Source: CBDCVN01 sp965223585 (GTDB lineage: Bacteria > Deinococcota > Deinococci > Deinococcales > Trueperaceae). From it: 64,000 nt of DNA. The stretch is from the NCBI GenBank assembly GCA_965223585.1, contig CBDCWW010000024.1:434001-498000 (forward strand). The letters run 5' to 3'. The position numbers were made by a program, and so were the translations under genes. Positions within the stretch are counted from its first letter, which is position 1; each line of letters begins with the position of its first letter. This document shows, one piece after another, positions 48,990 through 58,198 of this stretch. A model generated the notes under the pieces. That model was not told the DNA's origin. It saw only the letters and a program-made list of their open reading frames with translations, and made no database searches.

Positions 48990-49460
48990 CTAACTTGGCC
49001 AGTTGGGACGTATCCCCCATGGAATAGCTAAAAAGACAAGAAGTATAGCTATAGTATAAAAAGTAGCAGCCAGACGGAATTTTGCACGATCACTCTCGGC
49101 ACGTTTACTACGTGAGTAACCAACTTGTACTAAAATGAAGGCAATAAACATTAAAACAATATGGTAAATACCAAAGAAAATTATCTCTACCTTGTTGCTG
49201 CCAGTTGCTTGGGAAATCAGACTTGGATTGCTCATCAGAGGACGAATTAAGGGGCTAATACCATAAATAATAAGACCAAGTATTAACTGAAGGCCAAAAG
49301 AAATATTGAAGCCTAAGCCTATAATCTTGTCAGAAGATTGCCAAGAACGCTTGCTAAAAAGCCCTGAGTAGCTAGTTATCAGAGCTAATGCTCCAAAAGC
49401 AAGCACTACCCAGCGTGTGATGTTATGAACATCTAAAAACATGTTAAAGTTAAATTCCAT
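48990..49460 (-). CDS. Small membrane protein, cytochrome-b-like hypothetical family
   Basis: 156 residues with four membrane helices. MFLDVHNITRWVVLAFGALA at the start, then GLGFNISFGLQLILGLIIYG and IFFGIYHIVLMFIAFILVQV. The HN-x-x-RW-V pattern and later histidine occur in a family of small proteins I recall as annotated cytochrome b-like in Bacteroidetes and others. Histidines could bind haem, but this is not shown. It is divergent from the oxidoreductase gene. Confidence 0.6.
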   Translation of the reverse strand: MEFNFNMFLDVHNITRWVVLAFGALALITSYSGLFSKRSWQSSDKIIGLGFNISFGLQLILGLIIYGISPLIRPLMSNPSLISQATGSNKVEIIFFGIYHIVLMFIAFILVQVGYSRSKRAESDRAKFRLAATFYTIAILLVFLAIPWGIRPNWPS

Positions 49461-49484
49461 AGTGTTATTCTATACTCAAGTGTT

Positions 49485-50507
49485 GTGGTAGTAACGCAAG
49501 GCAAAAGTCCCATTAAAACTGTAGGTCACTGTCTAGTAATAGGAGCAGGGGTAATGGGATGTACACTTGCTTATGAGTTGAGCAAGTTTGTTAAAGTTAC
49601 CCTGATTGAAAAAATGAAAGTGGGTTCAGCTACTGTGCCAGTAGCTTTACTCAATCCTTTTCGTGGTCGTAGCGCAAGAGCCACCAGTCTAGACCTTGCT
49701 GGTTTAAGTGCTATACAAACACTAGCTGATGAGCTTAGTGGTTTAGGTTTAGATCACGGTATAAATACTACAGGAATTATCCGTATTGCCTCTAACTCTA
49801 AACAAGCAAAAAAATGGCGAGAGTTACAGGGGATTCAGTGGTTAGAGCAAAAAGACTTTCCGACTGTTTATAATGCACCTTTTGGGGGCTTTTTAGTAAA
49901 CTCAGGTGGTCTTGTTGACTCCCATAAATTCCTAAGGACCCTAGTCACAGCAGCTAAAAGTAATAATCTAAGGCTTGTTGAGGACTGTCAAGTGCTAGAT
50001 ATTAAAGCTAACAATGCTCCAGATTTTAACTTGCCTAAATATAATATTGATACTACCAAGGGCAGCTTTGATGCCGATGCTGTCTTTTTGTGTATAGGAG
50101 CAACTAAACCTTTTACTGATATATTGTCCAAGATGACTTATACCACTGGTGAGGTTGTAATCCTAAAAAGTAATACTGAAATCCCTTATCCTTTGGCTGG
50201 TGCAGTTTACGCCTCTAAGATAGCAGAAGAATTTTATATTGGTGGTAATCATCGTCCTTTCGGCGAGGAAGATCCCCATGCGGTAAGGCAATTACAACAT
50301 TCAGTAGGTTGGTTTATACCAAGCTTAAAAACGGCTCAGCCACTAGCTGTTTGGACAGGGAACCGTGCTAAAAGCTATGATAATCAGCCTATAGTTAAAG
50401 AGCTTAAACCTAGGCTATGGTTTGTAGGAGCGTTGGCAGGTAGAGGGTTTTTGTGTGCTGCTTATATTGCTAAAAAGTTACTGAAGATTAATGAAGAACC
50501 TTTATAA
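49485..50507 (+). CDS. FAD-dependent amine/amino-acid oxidase (DAO family)
   Basis: 340 residues, starting at GTG 49485. The dinucleotide-binding motif is VIGAGVMGCTLAYELSKF (about 18-35), followed by VTLIEKMKVGSATV. GGFLVNSGGLVDSHKFLRTL resembles the substrate domain, and LWFVGALAGRGFLCAAYIAK closes the FAD site. It resembles glycine-oxidase/ThiO-like enzymes and the oxidoreductase half of MnmC, and I cannot choose a substrate. It overlaps the CPBP protease gene by 17 bases. Confidence 0.82.
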   Translation: MVVTQGKSPIKTVGHCLVIGAGVMGCTLAYELSKFVKVTLIEKMKVGSATVPVALLNPFRGRSARATSLDLAGLSAIQTLADELSGLGLDHGINTTGIIRIASNSKQAKKWRELQGIQWLEQKDFPTVYNAPFGGFLVNSGGLVDSHKFLRTLVTAAKSNNLRLVEDCQVLDIKANNAPDFNLPKYNIDTTKGSFDADAVFLCIGATKPFTDILSKMTYTTGEVVILKSNTEIPYPLAGAVYASKIAEEFYIGGNHRPFGEEDPHAVRQLQHSVGWFIPSLKTAQPLAVWTGNRAKSYDNQPIVKELKPRLWFVGALAGRGFLCAAYIAKKLLKINEEPL

Positions 50508-51123
50508 ACTCACCTTGTTTTTCCCCTATATGGCTGTAAGCATAGGGCTCTATTTACTACATAGTGCATGGCTAGCTATGCTTGTTTACCATAGTGGAAT
50601 TATTCTGGTTTTGATGATTCTAGGGAAAGATGACTTAAGAATTCAATACCTATTTTCAGGATTGGATCTAAAAGTTTTATCTGTAGCAATGGTAGTTGGT
50701 TCGCTTTCTGGTGTAATTATTTATAACTTGTGGTATTTTATGGCTCTGGAAAATGTCAATATAGATGTGTCTTTAACAAAATATGGGTTAGCAGGACTTT
50801 CATGGTATTTGTTTATGATTTACTTCTCCACAGCTAACCCCCTGCTAGAAGAGCTTTTCTGGCGCAGATTTCTTTACAAAAAGGATATTAGCCCTTTGCT
50901 ATTGAATGTTGCTTTTGCGGGCTATCACGTACTAGTCCTGCACTTGTTTATAAATTGGCTATGGATTTTCTTGGCTTTTTTGCTACTAGTAGCCACAGCA
51001 TGGACTTGGCAATATTTATATAATAGTTTAAATGGCCTTGCTGCGCCTTGGTTATCTCATACAATTGCAAATACAAGCATTGTTCTTGCAGTAAACATGT
51101 TAAGACTCAATATATTAGGTTAA
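50491..51123 (+). CDS. CPBP-family intramembrane metalloprotease
   Basis: 210 residues with about six membrane helices. The active-site motif is NPLLEELFWRRFLYKK (about 112-127), with the paired glutamates and arginine of the family. The second motif FAGYHVLVLHLF supplies histidine, and WLSHTIANTSIVLA the third. CPBP (Abi/CAAX-like) proteases process or regulate membrane peptides. The start lies inside the 3' end of the oxidase gene. Confidence 0.85.
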   Translation: MKNLYKLTLFFPYMAVSIGLYLLHSAWLAMLVYHSGIILVLMILGKDDLRIQYLFSGLDLKVLSVAMVVGSLSGVIIYNLWYFMALENVNIDVSLTKYGLAGLSWYLFMIYFSTANPLLEELFWRRFLYKKDISPLLLNVAFAGYHVLVLHLFINWLWIFLAFLLLVATAWTWQYLYNSLNGLAAPWLSHTIANTSIVLAVNMLRLNILG

Positions 51124-51127
51124 ACTA

Positions 51128-52261
51128 ATGTTCGTGAAACTCTTGAACAAGAAGTTAATGTTAGGCTTTCTAATAGTTAACATTGTAACTACTATTACTC
51201 AATTCTTAGTAATTGCTGAAGCACAGGAAACTGAATTTGGTTATTTAGAAGGAACTATCTTAAGTATTGATGCAGGCCAACGACAAGCACGTGTAAAAAT
51301 CGCACCCAACAAGACTATTGAGGCTGAGATTGGGTTATCCTTACCAGACGAGCTAGGCAATAATGAGGCATTGGCTTTTAAAATAGGCCAGCGAGTGGAA
51401 CTTTACTATTCACCTGACCCTAGCGGTCAAAGGCAATATGTAGTTGTGGATTGGGTACGCCGCCCTGCGCTACTGTATTTAGTAGGCCTCTTTTTACTTG
51501 TTTCTGTGCTAATAGCTCGTTTTAAAGGTTTGCGAGCTTTTATGGCTACAGGTCTTAGTTTGGGAATTGTGATACTGTATATTGTGCCAAAAATAGTTGC
51601 AGGGCAACCACCTATGTTGGTGTCCTTGTTGGGTGTTGGTGGCATTCTTGTCTTAGCTATTTATTTTGTACATGGGCTTAATTGGAGTACTACTGCTGCA
51701 TTAGTAGGTACTTTTTCTGCAGTAGTGATTACAATGTTTTTAGGGATACTTTTTAGCAATCTAGCTCACTTAACGGGTCTAGGCAGTGAAGAAGCTATGA
51801 TGATTAATGTGGGTGCAAGTCAGATTAATTTGAAAGGGCTAATGTTGGCTGGTCTTCTAGTAGGGGCTCTGGGCGCTTTAACAGATATTACTATTGTACA
51901 GGCTAGTGTAGTGCGTGAGCTTGCCCATGTTAATCCTAAATTGGGTTTGGTTGGTCTTTATACTCGAGCAATGAACGTAGGTCTAGATCATATAGGTTCT
52001 TTAGTAAACACTCTAGTTTTAGCTTATACTGGTGCAGCACTACCTCTACTTATACTTTTAAGCCTAGGGGATTTTACTTGGCAACGGGCTTTAAATTTGG
52101 AATTAGTGGCTGCAGAGGTGGTTCACACTCTTGTAGGCTCTATTGGTTTGATTTTAGCAGTACCTTTGACTACTTTCCTAGCAGCGTTAATGTTTAAAGG
52201 CGATCGCTTACCTATGCAAAAAGGTGAATTAGATCTTCATCACGGTCACAGTCACACATAG
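51128..52261 (+). CDS. YibE/F-family membrane protein
   Basis: 377 residues. A signal-like N-terminal helix is followed by a beta domain of about 100 residues (GYLEGTILSIDAGQRQARVK, then KIGQRVELYYSPDP) and seven or eight membrane helices. The family core is GALGALTDITIVQASVVREL and GLDHIGSLVNTLVLAYTGAA. Function is unknown for the family; transport of a small molecule is often guessed. The C-terminus is histidine-rich (HHGHSHT). It is transcribed with the preceding two genes. Confidence 0.85.
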   Translation: MFVKLLNKKLMLGFLIVNIVTTITQFLVIAEAQETEFGYLEGTILSIDAGQRQARVKIAPNKTIEAEIGLSLPDELGNNEALAFKIGQRVELYYSPDPSGQRQYVVVDWVRRPALLYLVGLFLLVSVLIARFKGLRAFMATGLSLGIVILYIVPKIVAGQPPMLVSLLGVGGILVLAIYFVHGLNWSTTAALVGTFSAVVITMFLGILFSNLAHLTGLGSEEAMMINVGASQINLKGLMLAGLLVGALGALTDITIVQASVVRELAHVNPKLGLVGLYTRAMNVGLDHIGSLVNTLVLAYTGAALPLLILLSLGDFTWQRALNLELVAAEVVHTLVGSIGLILAVPLTTFLAALMFKGDRLPMQKGELDLHHGHSHT

Positions 52262-52333
52262 TTTTTGCCATAAATCTGTAAACTTAGGTATTTATTTGGA
52301 GCTTGTTAAGTGTTTTTTGAGCACCATTGCTAG

Positions 52334-53308
52334 TTAATCCAGTGTGTTTTCTGGCCATAGTTCAACTTTTCCAAGAATATCTTGCTTGTACCAATTTACT
52401 ACGTGCTCTAATCCAGTGTTTAACTTTGTTTGGGGATTGTAATTCAAAATCCTACGGGCTTTTTGAATATTGGCATGTGTCTTTAACTGGTCACCAGAAC
52501 GTGGGGGTTTGACACTGATTTTAGCAGACTCACCTATTAGATTTTCAACTATTTTTATGCCTTCACCCGTTGTAACAGCAACATCTGTTCCTATGTTAAA
52601 GATCTCTCCCTGACATTTATCAAAATTGTCCAGTACTGCTACCATGCCATCAATAATGTCGGCAATATAAGTATAGCTCCGTAAATGATCTAAACTTCCT
52701 CTATGAAGCGGAAACTCTCTACCTTCATAAATAGCGCCAATTAGTTTTGGATAAAGCTTCTCCGGGCGCTCTCTAGGTCCATAAACAGAGAAAAGCCTCA
52801 GTGAGCAAGCAGGTAAACCTTGTTCACGTGTGTAAGCAAGTACAAGTTGCTCTGCTGCAAGTTTGCTAACCCCATAATAAGAGGTTGGTTTTGGCTCCGA
52901 TGTTTCATCACCTGTGGCATCAGCACCGTAAACTGACGATGTCGAAATATTGACAAATCCTTGAAGTGTAGGAATATTCTTGGCTTGCTCGAGTAATCTA
53001 TGTGTAGCAATAATGTTGTTTTTTACATAAGTATCTAAAGGAACTGTAGCTGATATCCCGGGTTGTCCTGCTAGATGAAAAATCATATCAACATCTTTGA
53101 GCATACTTACCAACTTGTCTTCTGCTAGATCAAGATTGTGAAACTCGACGCCCTTTTCTTCTATTTGGCTTACATTGAGCTTTTTTAATGAGGTTGTGTA
53201 ATAATCTGTCAAACAATCAAGACCTTGCACTTTATGTCCTAGATTGGCAAGGTTTTCAGATAAGTGCGAGCCTATAAAACCAGCTGCACCAGTTACTAGA
53301 ATGTTCAT
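52334..53308 (-). CDS. NAD-dependent sugar-nucleotide epimerase
   Basis: 324 residues of the extended short-chain dehydrogenase family: NAD motif VTGAAGFIGSHLSENL (5-20), the catalytic serine in STSSVYG near 120, and YYGVSKLAAEQLVLAY (tyrosine-xxx-lysine). FSVYGPRERPEKLYPKLIGA and a late GDQLKTHANIQKA segment resemble UDP-glucuronate or UDP-glucose 4-epimerases. The substrate cannot be told. It is divergent from the GT2 gene (about 40 bases), and together these probably make glycolipids or polysaccharide. Confidence 0.87.
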   Translation of the reverse strand: MNILVTGAAGFIGSHLSENLANLGHKVQGLDCLTDYYTTSLKKLNVSQIEEKGVEFHNLDLAEDKLVSMLKDVDMIFHLAGQPGISATVPLDTYVKNNIIATHRLLEQAKNIPTLQGFVNISTSSVYGADATGDETSEPKPTSYYGVSKLAAEQLVLAYTREQGLPACSLRLFSVYGPRERPEKLYPKLIGAIYEGREFPLHRGSLDHLRSYTYIADIIDGMVAVLDNFDKCQGEIFNIGTDVAVTTGEGIKIVENLIGESAKISVKPPRSGDQLKTHANIQKARRILNYNPQTKLNTGLEHVVNWYKQDILGKVELWPENTLD

Positions 53309-53351
53309 TTAGAATTCTCCAAAATCAAGATTTCTAGTATAATGCAGTTTC

Positions 53352-54311
53352 ATGGAGCAGACAATTGAACTGAGTATTCTCATTCCCACCCACTCCCGAT
53401 GTGAAACACTAGCTGATATGCTACGTCGCTTGCAGGTTCTCCCGGGACCAAGCCGCGAAATTATTGTGATTGACGATGCTTCTAGCGATGGGACAGCTCA
53501 AATGTTACGAACGTTCCAAGAAGTGCGGGTATTGCGTAACGATACCCCTAAGGGGTTTGACAGTCTACCTGAGGCTATAAGGATGGCTCGAGGTAAGCTT
53601 ATTCTTCAGTTAGATGATGATGCTTATCCGGGCGAGATGACGCTCGAGAAAATAGTCAGACACTTTCAAAATAGAGGGTCAAAACTTGGTTTAGTAGCTT
53701 TACCTTTTCAAGAGCCTAACTCAGGACGACTCAGTTATACAACTTACTTCCCAAAGGTGCAACCCGGACAAAACTATGTGCCCACAAGGGGATTCCATGC
53801 TGGAGCAGTAGCTGCTAGACGTGAAGCTTGCTTAGAAATTCCACTCAGCCCACCTCACTACTTTATGTACGGAACTGAGATTCCCACTGTTATAGAATTC
53901 TTAAGCCAAGGTTGGGAAGCAGACTATCTTCCTAGCGCACCTGTTATCCACCATTGGGATGCAAGGGGTAATAGAGTAAGTCCAAGAGCTGCTTACTACC
54001 CACTGCGCAACGATTTGGTGACTATAAAACGCTATTACCGAGGTTGGCGACGCTGGGAAATGTTGATGGGGCGCTACATAGCAGGGATTTTTCACCTAAT
54101 AGCAGCAGGAAGGCCACAAGACGTATTCAAAGCTTCAAGATCTGCTCGTAAATTGCTTGAACAAGAAGGCCTTAGTCAAGTATCAGAAAACATCTTGAAG
54201 CATATTTATCCTGCCTTTGAGGGACTAACACTCACGACATTTTTCTCAGAAACAAATGCCCGTAGGGTAGGTTGGTTCTTAGGTTTTGTTCCCATTGACC
54301 AAATCTGTTAG
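53352..54311 (+). CDS. Glycosyltransferase family 2 protein
   Basis: 319 residues. The GT-A fold starts ELSILIPTHSRCETLADMLR and VIDDASSDGTAQML. The DXD-type metal site is QLDDDAYPG (about 92-100). RGFHAGAVAARREACLEIP and a PLRNDLVTIKRYYRGWRRWE segment follow. There is no clear membrane helix, so it is likely a cytoplasmic or peripheral transferase. It ends in a 4-base overlap with the convergent GT28-like gene. Confidence 0.88.
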   Translation: MEQTIELSILIPTHSRCETLADMLRRLQVLPGPSREIIVIDDASSDGTAQMLRTFQEVRVLRNDTPKGFDSLPEAIRMARGKLILQLDDDAYPGEMTLEKIVRHFQNRGSKLGLVALPFQEPNSGRLSYTTYFPKVQPGQNYVPTRGFHAGAVAARREACLEIPLSPPHYFMYGTEIPTVIEFLSQGWEADYLPSAPVIHHWDARGNRVSPRAAYYPLRNDLVTIKRYYRGWRRWEMLMGRYIAGIFHLIAAGRPQDVFKASRSARKLLEQEGLSQVSENILKHIYPAFEGLTLTTFFSETNARRVGWFLGFVPIDQIC

Positions 54312-55513
54312 CGCACCCAATTTATACCTTTGCCTACAAGTGACAAGTCTGGTGTACCGTGTTGAGCATAGTGTGCCAGATAGGCTGCAACACGACGAGT
54401 CATCTCAGAGAAATCGAACTGTGCTGATGTTTGGGCAACATGCTTATGTTGACTTGGGTCCTTATAGTAGGTTGTTACAGCACCCTGTAAGGCTTTTTTT
54501 GTTGGTACATAAGCACCCAAGTTATTAGCTGTGAGAAAACCTAGTATGACATTTTCGATGCCGCCGGATTTTTTGGTTGCCAAGAATGGACGACCTACTG
54601 CTAGTACCTCGAATACAGCAGCAGCACCAGATTTGCCAATTACCACATTACTAGCTGTCACATAATCTGCCATGTTTGTAACAAAACCTTTTACGCTGAC
54701 TAGGGGGTCGTTTCGGTATAAATCATTTAACTCTTTTTTCAGTGCTTCATTACGACCACTAATAACAACAATTTGAACGGGGAAGTCTAATGCCCGTAGT
54801 GTCGAAACGGCGTCACGAGGGGAACCACCAACACCCTCTCCACCAAGGGAAATTAGACATGTAAATACTTCCTGTAAACCGAGCTTAGCTCTAGCTTCTT
54901 CTTGACTTGATAAATGAAGGAAGCTTTGTTTTATAGGGTAACCAACAACATCAATCTTGTCACCACTGACACCTAAATGAATTAGGATGTCTTTAGCAAC
55001 CTGAGAACCAAGTATCATACGCTCAATGTCAGGGTCAGCCCAAAGTGCTGTGGCATCAAGTGTAGAGGTTTGAAAGGTTAGGACAGGCACCTTGAGCCCA
55101 TATTTACGCTGGCTTACGGTGAGAGCACTCGACAACCAACCATGATTGGCAACAATTAAATCGGGAGGATTACTGTTGAGAAGGGTAGCTGCTTTCTTAG
55201 AAAAGGAATTTAGCATTCGCCTCTGTAAGCTCACTGATAGACGGGGAAGGGAATCTATAATCTTTTGTCCTCCCACTACTAGTTTAGGGTGACCTAACAT
55301 CCATGCCCATAAACGCTTGTGACGTGCATCAAAGGTTGCAAAACCATAGTCTTTCATGATTTCCTTGACCTCAAGCTCGAAGCAGTTGGGGTAATGTGCT
55401 TCCAGAGCTTGTTTCATTGCCTCTGCTGAAGCTACATGTGCGCCACCCGCTGCGATAGTGGCAAAGAGGATCTTGGGTTTCCGGGTAATCCCTTTAAGAT
55501 CAGTACTAGCCAT
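54308..55513 (-). CDS. MGDG-synthase/UgtP-like glycosyltransferase (GT28 family)
   Basis: 401 residues with two Rossmann-like halves. The N-terminal half has ILFATIAAGGAHVASAEAMK and DLIVANHGWLSSALTV, with LTFQTSTLDATALWADPD, typical of the MGDG-synthase N-domain. The C-terminal half has LISLGGEGVGGSPRDAVSTL, and GFVTNMADYVTASNVVIGKS then GAAAVFEVLAVGRPFL, a nucleotide-sugar-binding site. It probably transfers a sugar onto diacylglycerol. It sits 36 bases downstream of the flippase-like gene, on the same strand. Confidence 0.87.
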   Translation of the reverse strand: MASTDLKGITRKPKILFATIAAGGAHVASAEAMKQALEAHYPNCFELEVKEIMKDYGFATFDARHKRLWAWMLGHPKLVVGGQKIIDSLPRLSVSLQRRMLNSFSKKAATLLNSNPPDLIVANHGWLSSALTVSQRKYGLKVPVLTFQTSTLDATALWADPDIERMILGSQVAKDILIHLGVSGDKIDVVGYPIKQSFLHLSSQEEARAKLGLQEVFTCLISLGGEGVGGSPRDAVSTLRALDFPVQIVVISGRNEALKKELNDLYRNDPLVSVKGFVTNMADYVTASNVVIGKSGAAAVFEVLAVGRPFLATKKSGGIENVILGFLTANNLGAYVPTKKALQGAVTTYYKDPSQHKHVAQTSAQFDFSEMTRRVAAYLAHYAQHGTPDLSLVGKGINWVR

Positions 55514-55548
55514 AAATTTAAAACTATAGCATATATAAACGAGTAACG

Positions 55549-56568
55549 TTAGGTTTGCTGTTTGGTAAATTTTAGTGAAGAAGGTTCAGATTTTTTTGAC
55601 CTAGCTAGTGCCAAAGCTCCAATTAAAGGGCCTATTAGAAAGTAAAGGTAATAACTCAACATACGCCAGAAGATTATTACCGAAGCAAGCACCTGTTGAT
55701 TCCCCGGCTCCTTAAGTAGCCATGAGAGGGATAGTTCTTGGTAGCCACTTGCTCCGGGGGTGGGTACAGAAAAGGCAAATGTATGGAGAATAGCATTGAG
55801 AGACATAATCTCGATGGGGTGGCTTGTTAGATTAAAGGCATTAGCAATGGCAGCTAGGAGTGCAAAACGGCTTAGCCATAGTAGGGCCGATACACCATGA
55901 AGTTTAAGATGCATTTCCCATGGAGCAGTAGCTAGATTCTGACTTGCCAACTCGAGTGAGTCAAGGAACTTTTCAAGCCTTGCTTTATAGCGAGCTAGGA
56001 AACGTAGGTGCAGAAGTAATCGCAACCAGTGCACCAGTAGTCCTAGCTTGAAAATAAGTACATAAGAGAGTGCTATTAAGAAAATAGAGAAGATGATAAT
56101 AAGTATGCCTAGATTTTCTATAGGTATTATCACATTACGCTTAAAAAGATACAAAAATGATACTGCTACTGCCCAAGAAAAAAAGGCCATATCAAAGACT
56201 GAGTTAAGAATTGAAACGAATACCCCCTGCCGAAGTGGTACACCAAAGCGTGTTAAGATCCAAGCTATGCCAACTGCGTTACCCCCGGCTGCTGGCGTGA
56301 TGACTGAAGCCACTAAACCCATAAGATAGGTTTGAATGCCTTGTGAAAGGCTAAGATTGCTCCCGCTCATACAAACAAAATAGACACTTCTGAGCCCTCC
56401 CAATAGCCACGAAGCCACTACAAGGCCACAGATAAGTATAAGGTCATACCAATGCAAGTGCGTAAACATAACCAAGCTGTGTAGGTTGAACGAGTTTGGC
56501 AGGATTAGCCACAAGGCTCCTAGCCCTAAAAAGAGGGATAGTAATAGGGCTTGCCATAGCCTACGCAT
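55549..56568 (-). CDS. Lysylphosphatidylglycerol-synthase-like membrane (flippase-like) protein
   Basis: 339 residues with about eight membrane helices. WLLGGLRSVYFVCMSGSNLS near 55-75, then VASVITPAAGGNAVGIAWIL, and late FAFSVPTPGASGYQELSLSW. The xPAxxGG and PxPGASGYxE motifs are characteristic of the LPG_synthase_TM (UPF0104) family, found in lipid flippases. It lacks the catalytic domain of full-length MprF. It starts the leftward unit with the GT28-like gene, so it may flip the glycolipid. Confidence 0.87.
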   Translation of the reverse strand: MRRLWQALLLSLFLGLGALWLILPNSFNLHSLVMFTHLHWYDLILICGLVVASWLLGGLRSVYFVCMSGSNLSLSQGIQTYLMGLVASVITPAAGGNAVGIAWILTRFGVPLRQGVFVSILNSVFDMAFFSWAVAVSFLYLFKRNVIIPIENLGILIIIFSIFLIALSYVLIFKLGLLVHWLRLLLHLRFLARYKARLEKFLDSLELASQNLATAPWEMHLKLHGVSALLWLSRFALLAAIANAFNLTSHPIEIMSLNAILHTFAFSVPTPGASGYQELSLSWLLKEPGNQQVLASVIIFWRMLSYYLYFLIGPLIGALALARSKKSEPSSLKFTKQQT

Positions 56569-56760
56569 TATATAATTTTAGTAATCTATCTGTTGAATGA
56601 CCGCCTAAGTGGGAATGACTGGTTAGTGCTTGTAACATAATTAAGTATCGTAGTTATTGATAATTAGTGCTGTTTGACATTGCATGGCTATTTAATGATA
56701 TTACAACACAATGATTGGGCAGCTTAGGATTTTTCTAGCGCACCATACGGGCAACATATT

Positions 56761-57882
56761 CTAGTCGATTAATATTTCTAGGTTAATTAATTCTGACAGA
56801 GAACTTATACCGCTGATCCGATTGTCAGAGAGGTGAAGCCACCGCAAGTTAGTTAACCCCGATAAAGAGCTGACATTATTAATTTGGGTGAGAGAGAGAT
56901 CAAGCCACCGCAAGTTGGTTAACTCTGATAGAGAAGAGATATCACTGACTTGGGTATTATGTAGGCTAAGGTCTTGCAGGTTAGTTAATCTAGACAAAGA
57001 AGTTATATTGTTGACTTGGGTATTAGAGAGGTAAAGTACCTCCAAATTAGTTAACCCCAGCAAAGAACTTATATCGTTAACTTGGGTACTAGAGAGGCGA
57101 AGCTCTCGTAGGTTAATCAACTTTGATAGAGAACTAAGGTCATTTACTCGAGTGTTAGAAAGGCTAAGCTTTTGCAAATCAATTAACTTTGACAGAGGAC
57201 TTATATCGTTGACTTGGATGCTATAGAGATGAAGTACCTGCAAATTAATTAGGCCTGATAAAGAACTAAGGTCATTGACTCGAGTAAAAGAGAGGTTAAG
57301 TTCCTGCAAACCGATTAATTTCGACAGAGGACTGATATCTTTGACCCCAGTGCTGTTAAGGTCAAGTTTTTGTAAGTTAGTTAACTTTGATAAAGGGCTA
57401 ATATCATTGATGTCAGTGCTATAAAGGCGAAGTTCCTCCAAGTCTGTTAATTTTGATAGAGAACTGATGTCACTAACTTGGGTACGATGGAGATGAAGTT
57501 CCTTTAGGCTAGTTAATTTTGCTAAAGGGGTCAAATCATTTATATTGCTGGGAAAATCTCCACCACTGAGATTAAGTTTTTGTAAATTAGCAAACAATTT
57601 TGAAAATGGATTAACCAAAAAGATATCAAGTTCTTCTTGTGAATTTAGTTTCAGCTCCTTAATTTCCAACAAGTGTTCAACAATCAGTATTTCATTTTCT
57701 TCTAGTTCCAAATTCCTAAAGATAGCTTTTTTCTGTAAGGGGTTTTCTATACTAATTTCTTGATCGTATGGTGAAACAGTGTCTAATTGGGCATTTGTAA
57801 TTTCACTTGCTAGCAAAATGATTGTACTTATACTTGCTACAAGCTTAATAAGCTTAGCTGGAAATTTTCTTAAATGTTCCAT
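56761..57882 (-). CDS. Exported leucine-rich-repeat protein
   Basis: 373 residues from the ATG at 57880-57882. A signal sequence (MEHLRKFPAKLIKLVASIST) is followed by a linker with acidic residues. From about residue 92 there are about 13 repeats of 22 residues with the pattern L-(T/I)-x-L-x-x-L-x-L-x-x-(T/N)-x-V-x-D-I-S-x-L-S-x. They resemble internalin-type repeats (for example LTNLQKLDLNSTGVKDISPL). An upstream start at 57951 would add 23 residues and no clear ribosome-binding site, so I chose the signal-peptide start. The protein should be secreted or surface-bound. The 180 bases to its left have no gene. Confidence 0.88.
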   Translation of the reverse strand: MEHLRKFPAKLIKLVASISTIILLASEITNAQLDTVSPYDQEISIENPLQKKAIFRNLELEENEILIVEHLLEIKELKLNSQEELDIFLVNPFSKLFANLQKLNLSGGDFPSNINDLTPLAKLTSLKELHLHRTQVSDISSLSKLTDLEELRLYSTDINDISPLSKLTNLQKLDLNSTGVKDISPLSKLIGLQELNLSFTRVNDLSSLSGLINLQVLHLYSIQVNDISPLSKLIDLQKLSLSNTRVNDLSSLSKLINLRELRLSSTQVNDISSLLGLTNLEVLYLSNTQVNNITSLSRLTNLQDLSLHNTQVSDISSLSELTNLRWLDLSLTQINNVSSLSGLTNLRWLHLSDNRISGISSLSELINLEILID

Positions 57883-58029
57883 AACAGACGATAGCACTTG
57901 TAGGGAGTCAAGACCCTTGATGGATCTAGAGTCCTGTTGCCTGCCTCTCAAGAGTAAAGGGTGATTTTGCTTGTTTTGTGAACTAAAGGTTAGAATAAAG
58001 AGCTAGCTTAAGCAAAGTTATCACCATAG

Positions 58030-58092
58030 ATATATGTCCAGATAAGCTCCTATCATCAATATCGTAAGATGTCATTTTGAGTGAAACTGAGG
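58030..58092 (-). repeat. Dispersed repeat, left part (split by IS3-type element)
   Basis: TATATGTCCAGATAAGCTCC, then GTAAGATGTCATTTTGAGTG align with 6630-6680. The other part lies at 59413-59543, on the far side of the element. Together they reproduce the intact copy at 6630-6812. Confidence 0.6.
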
Positions 58093-58198
58093 TGAACCCA
58101 ATTGATCGGACAAAAAATTAAGGTTAATTAAGACCTACTAAAATAATAACAAACTGAGATTACATTGTTTGTAAGCTCGATAACAGTTTGCTCTGTTG

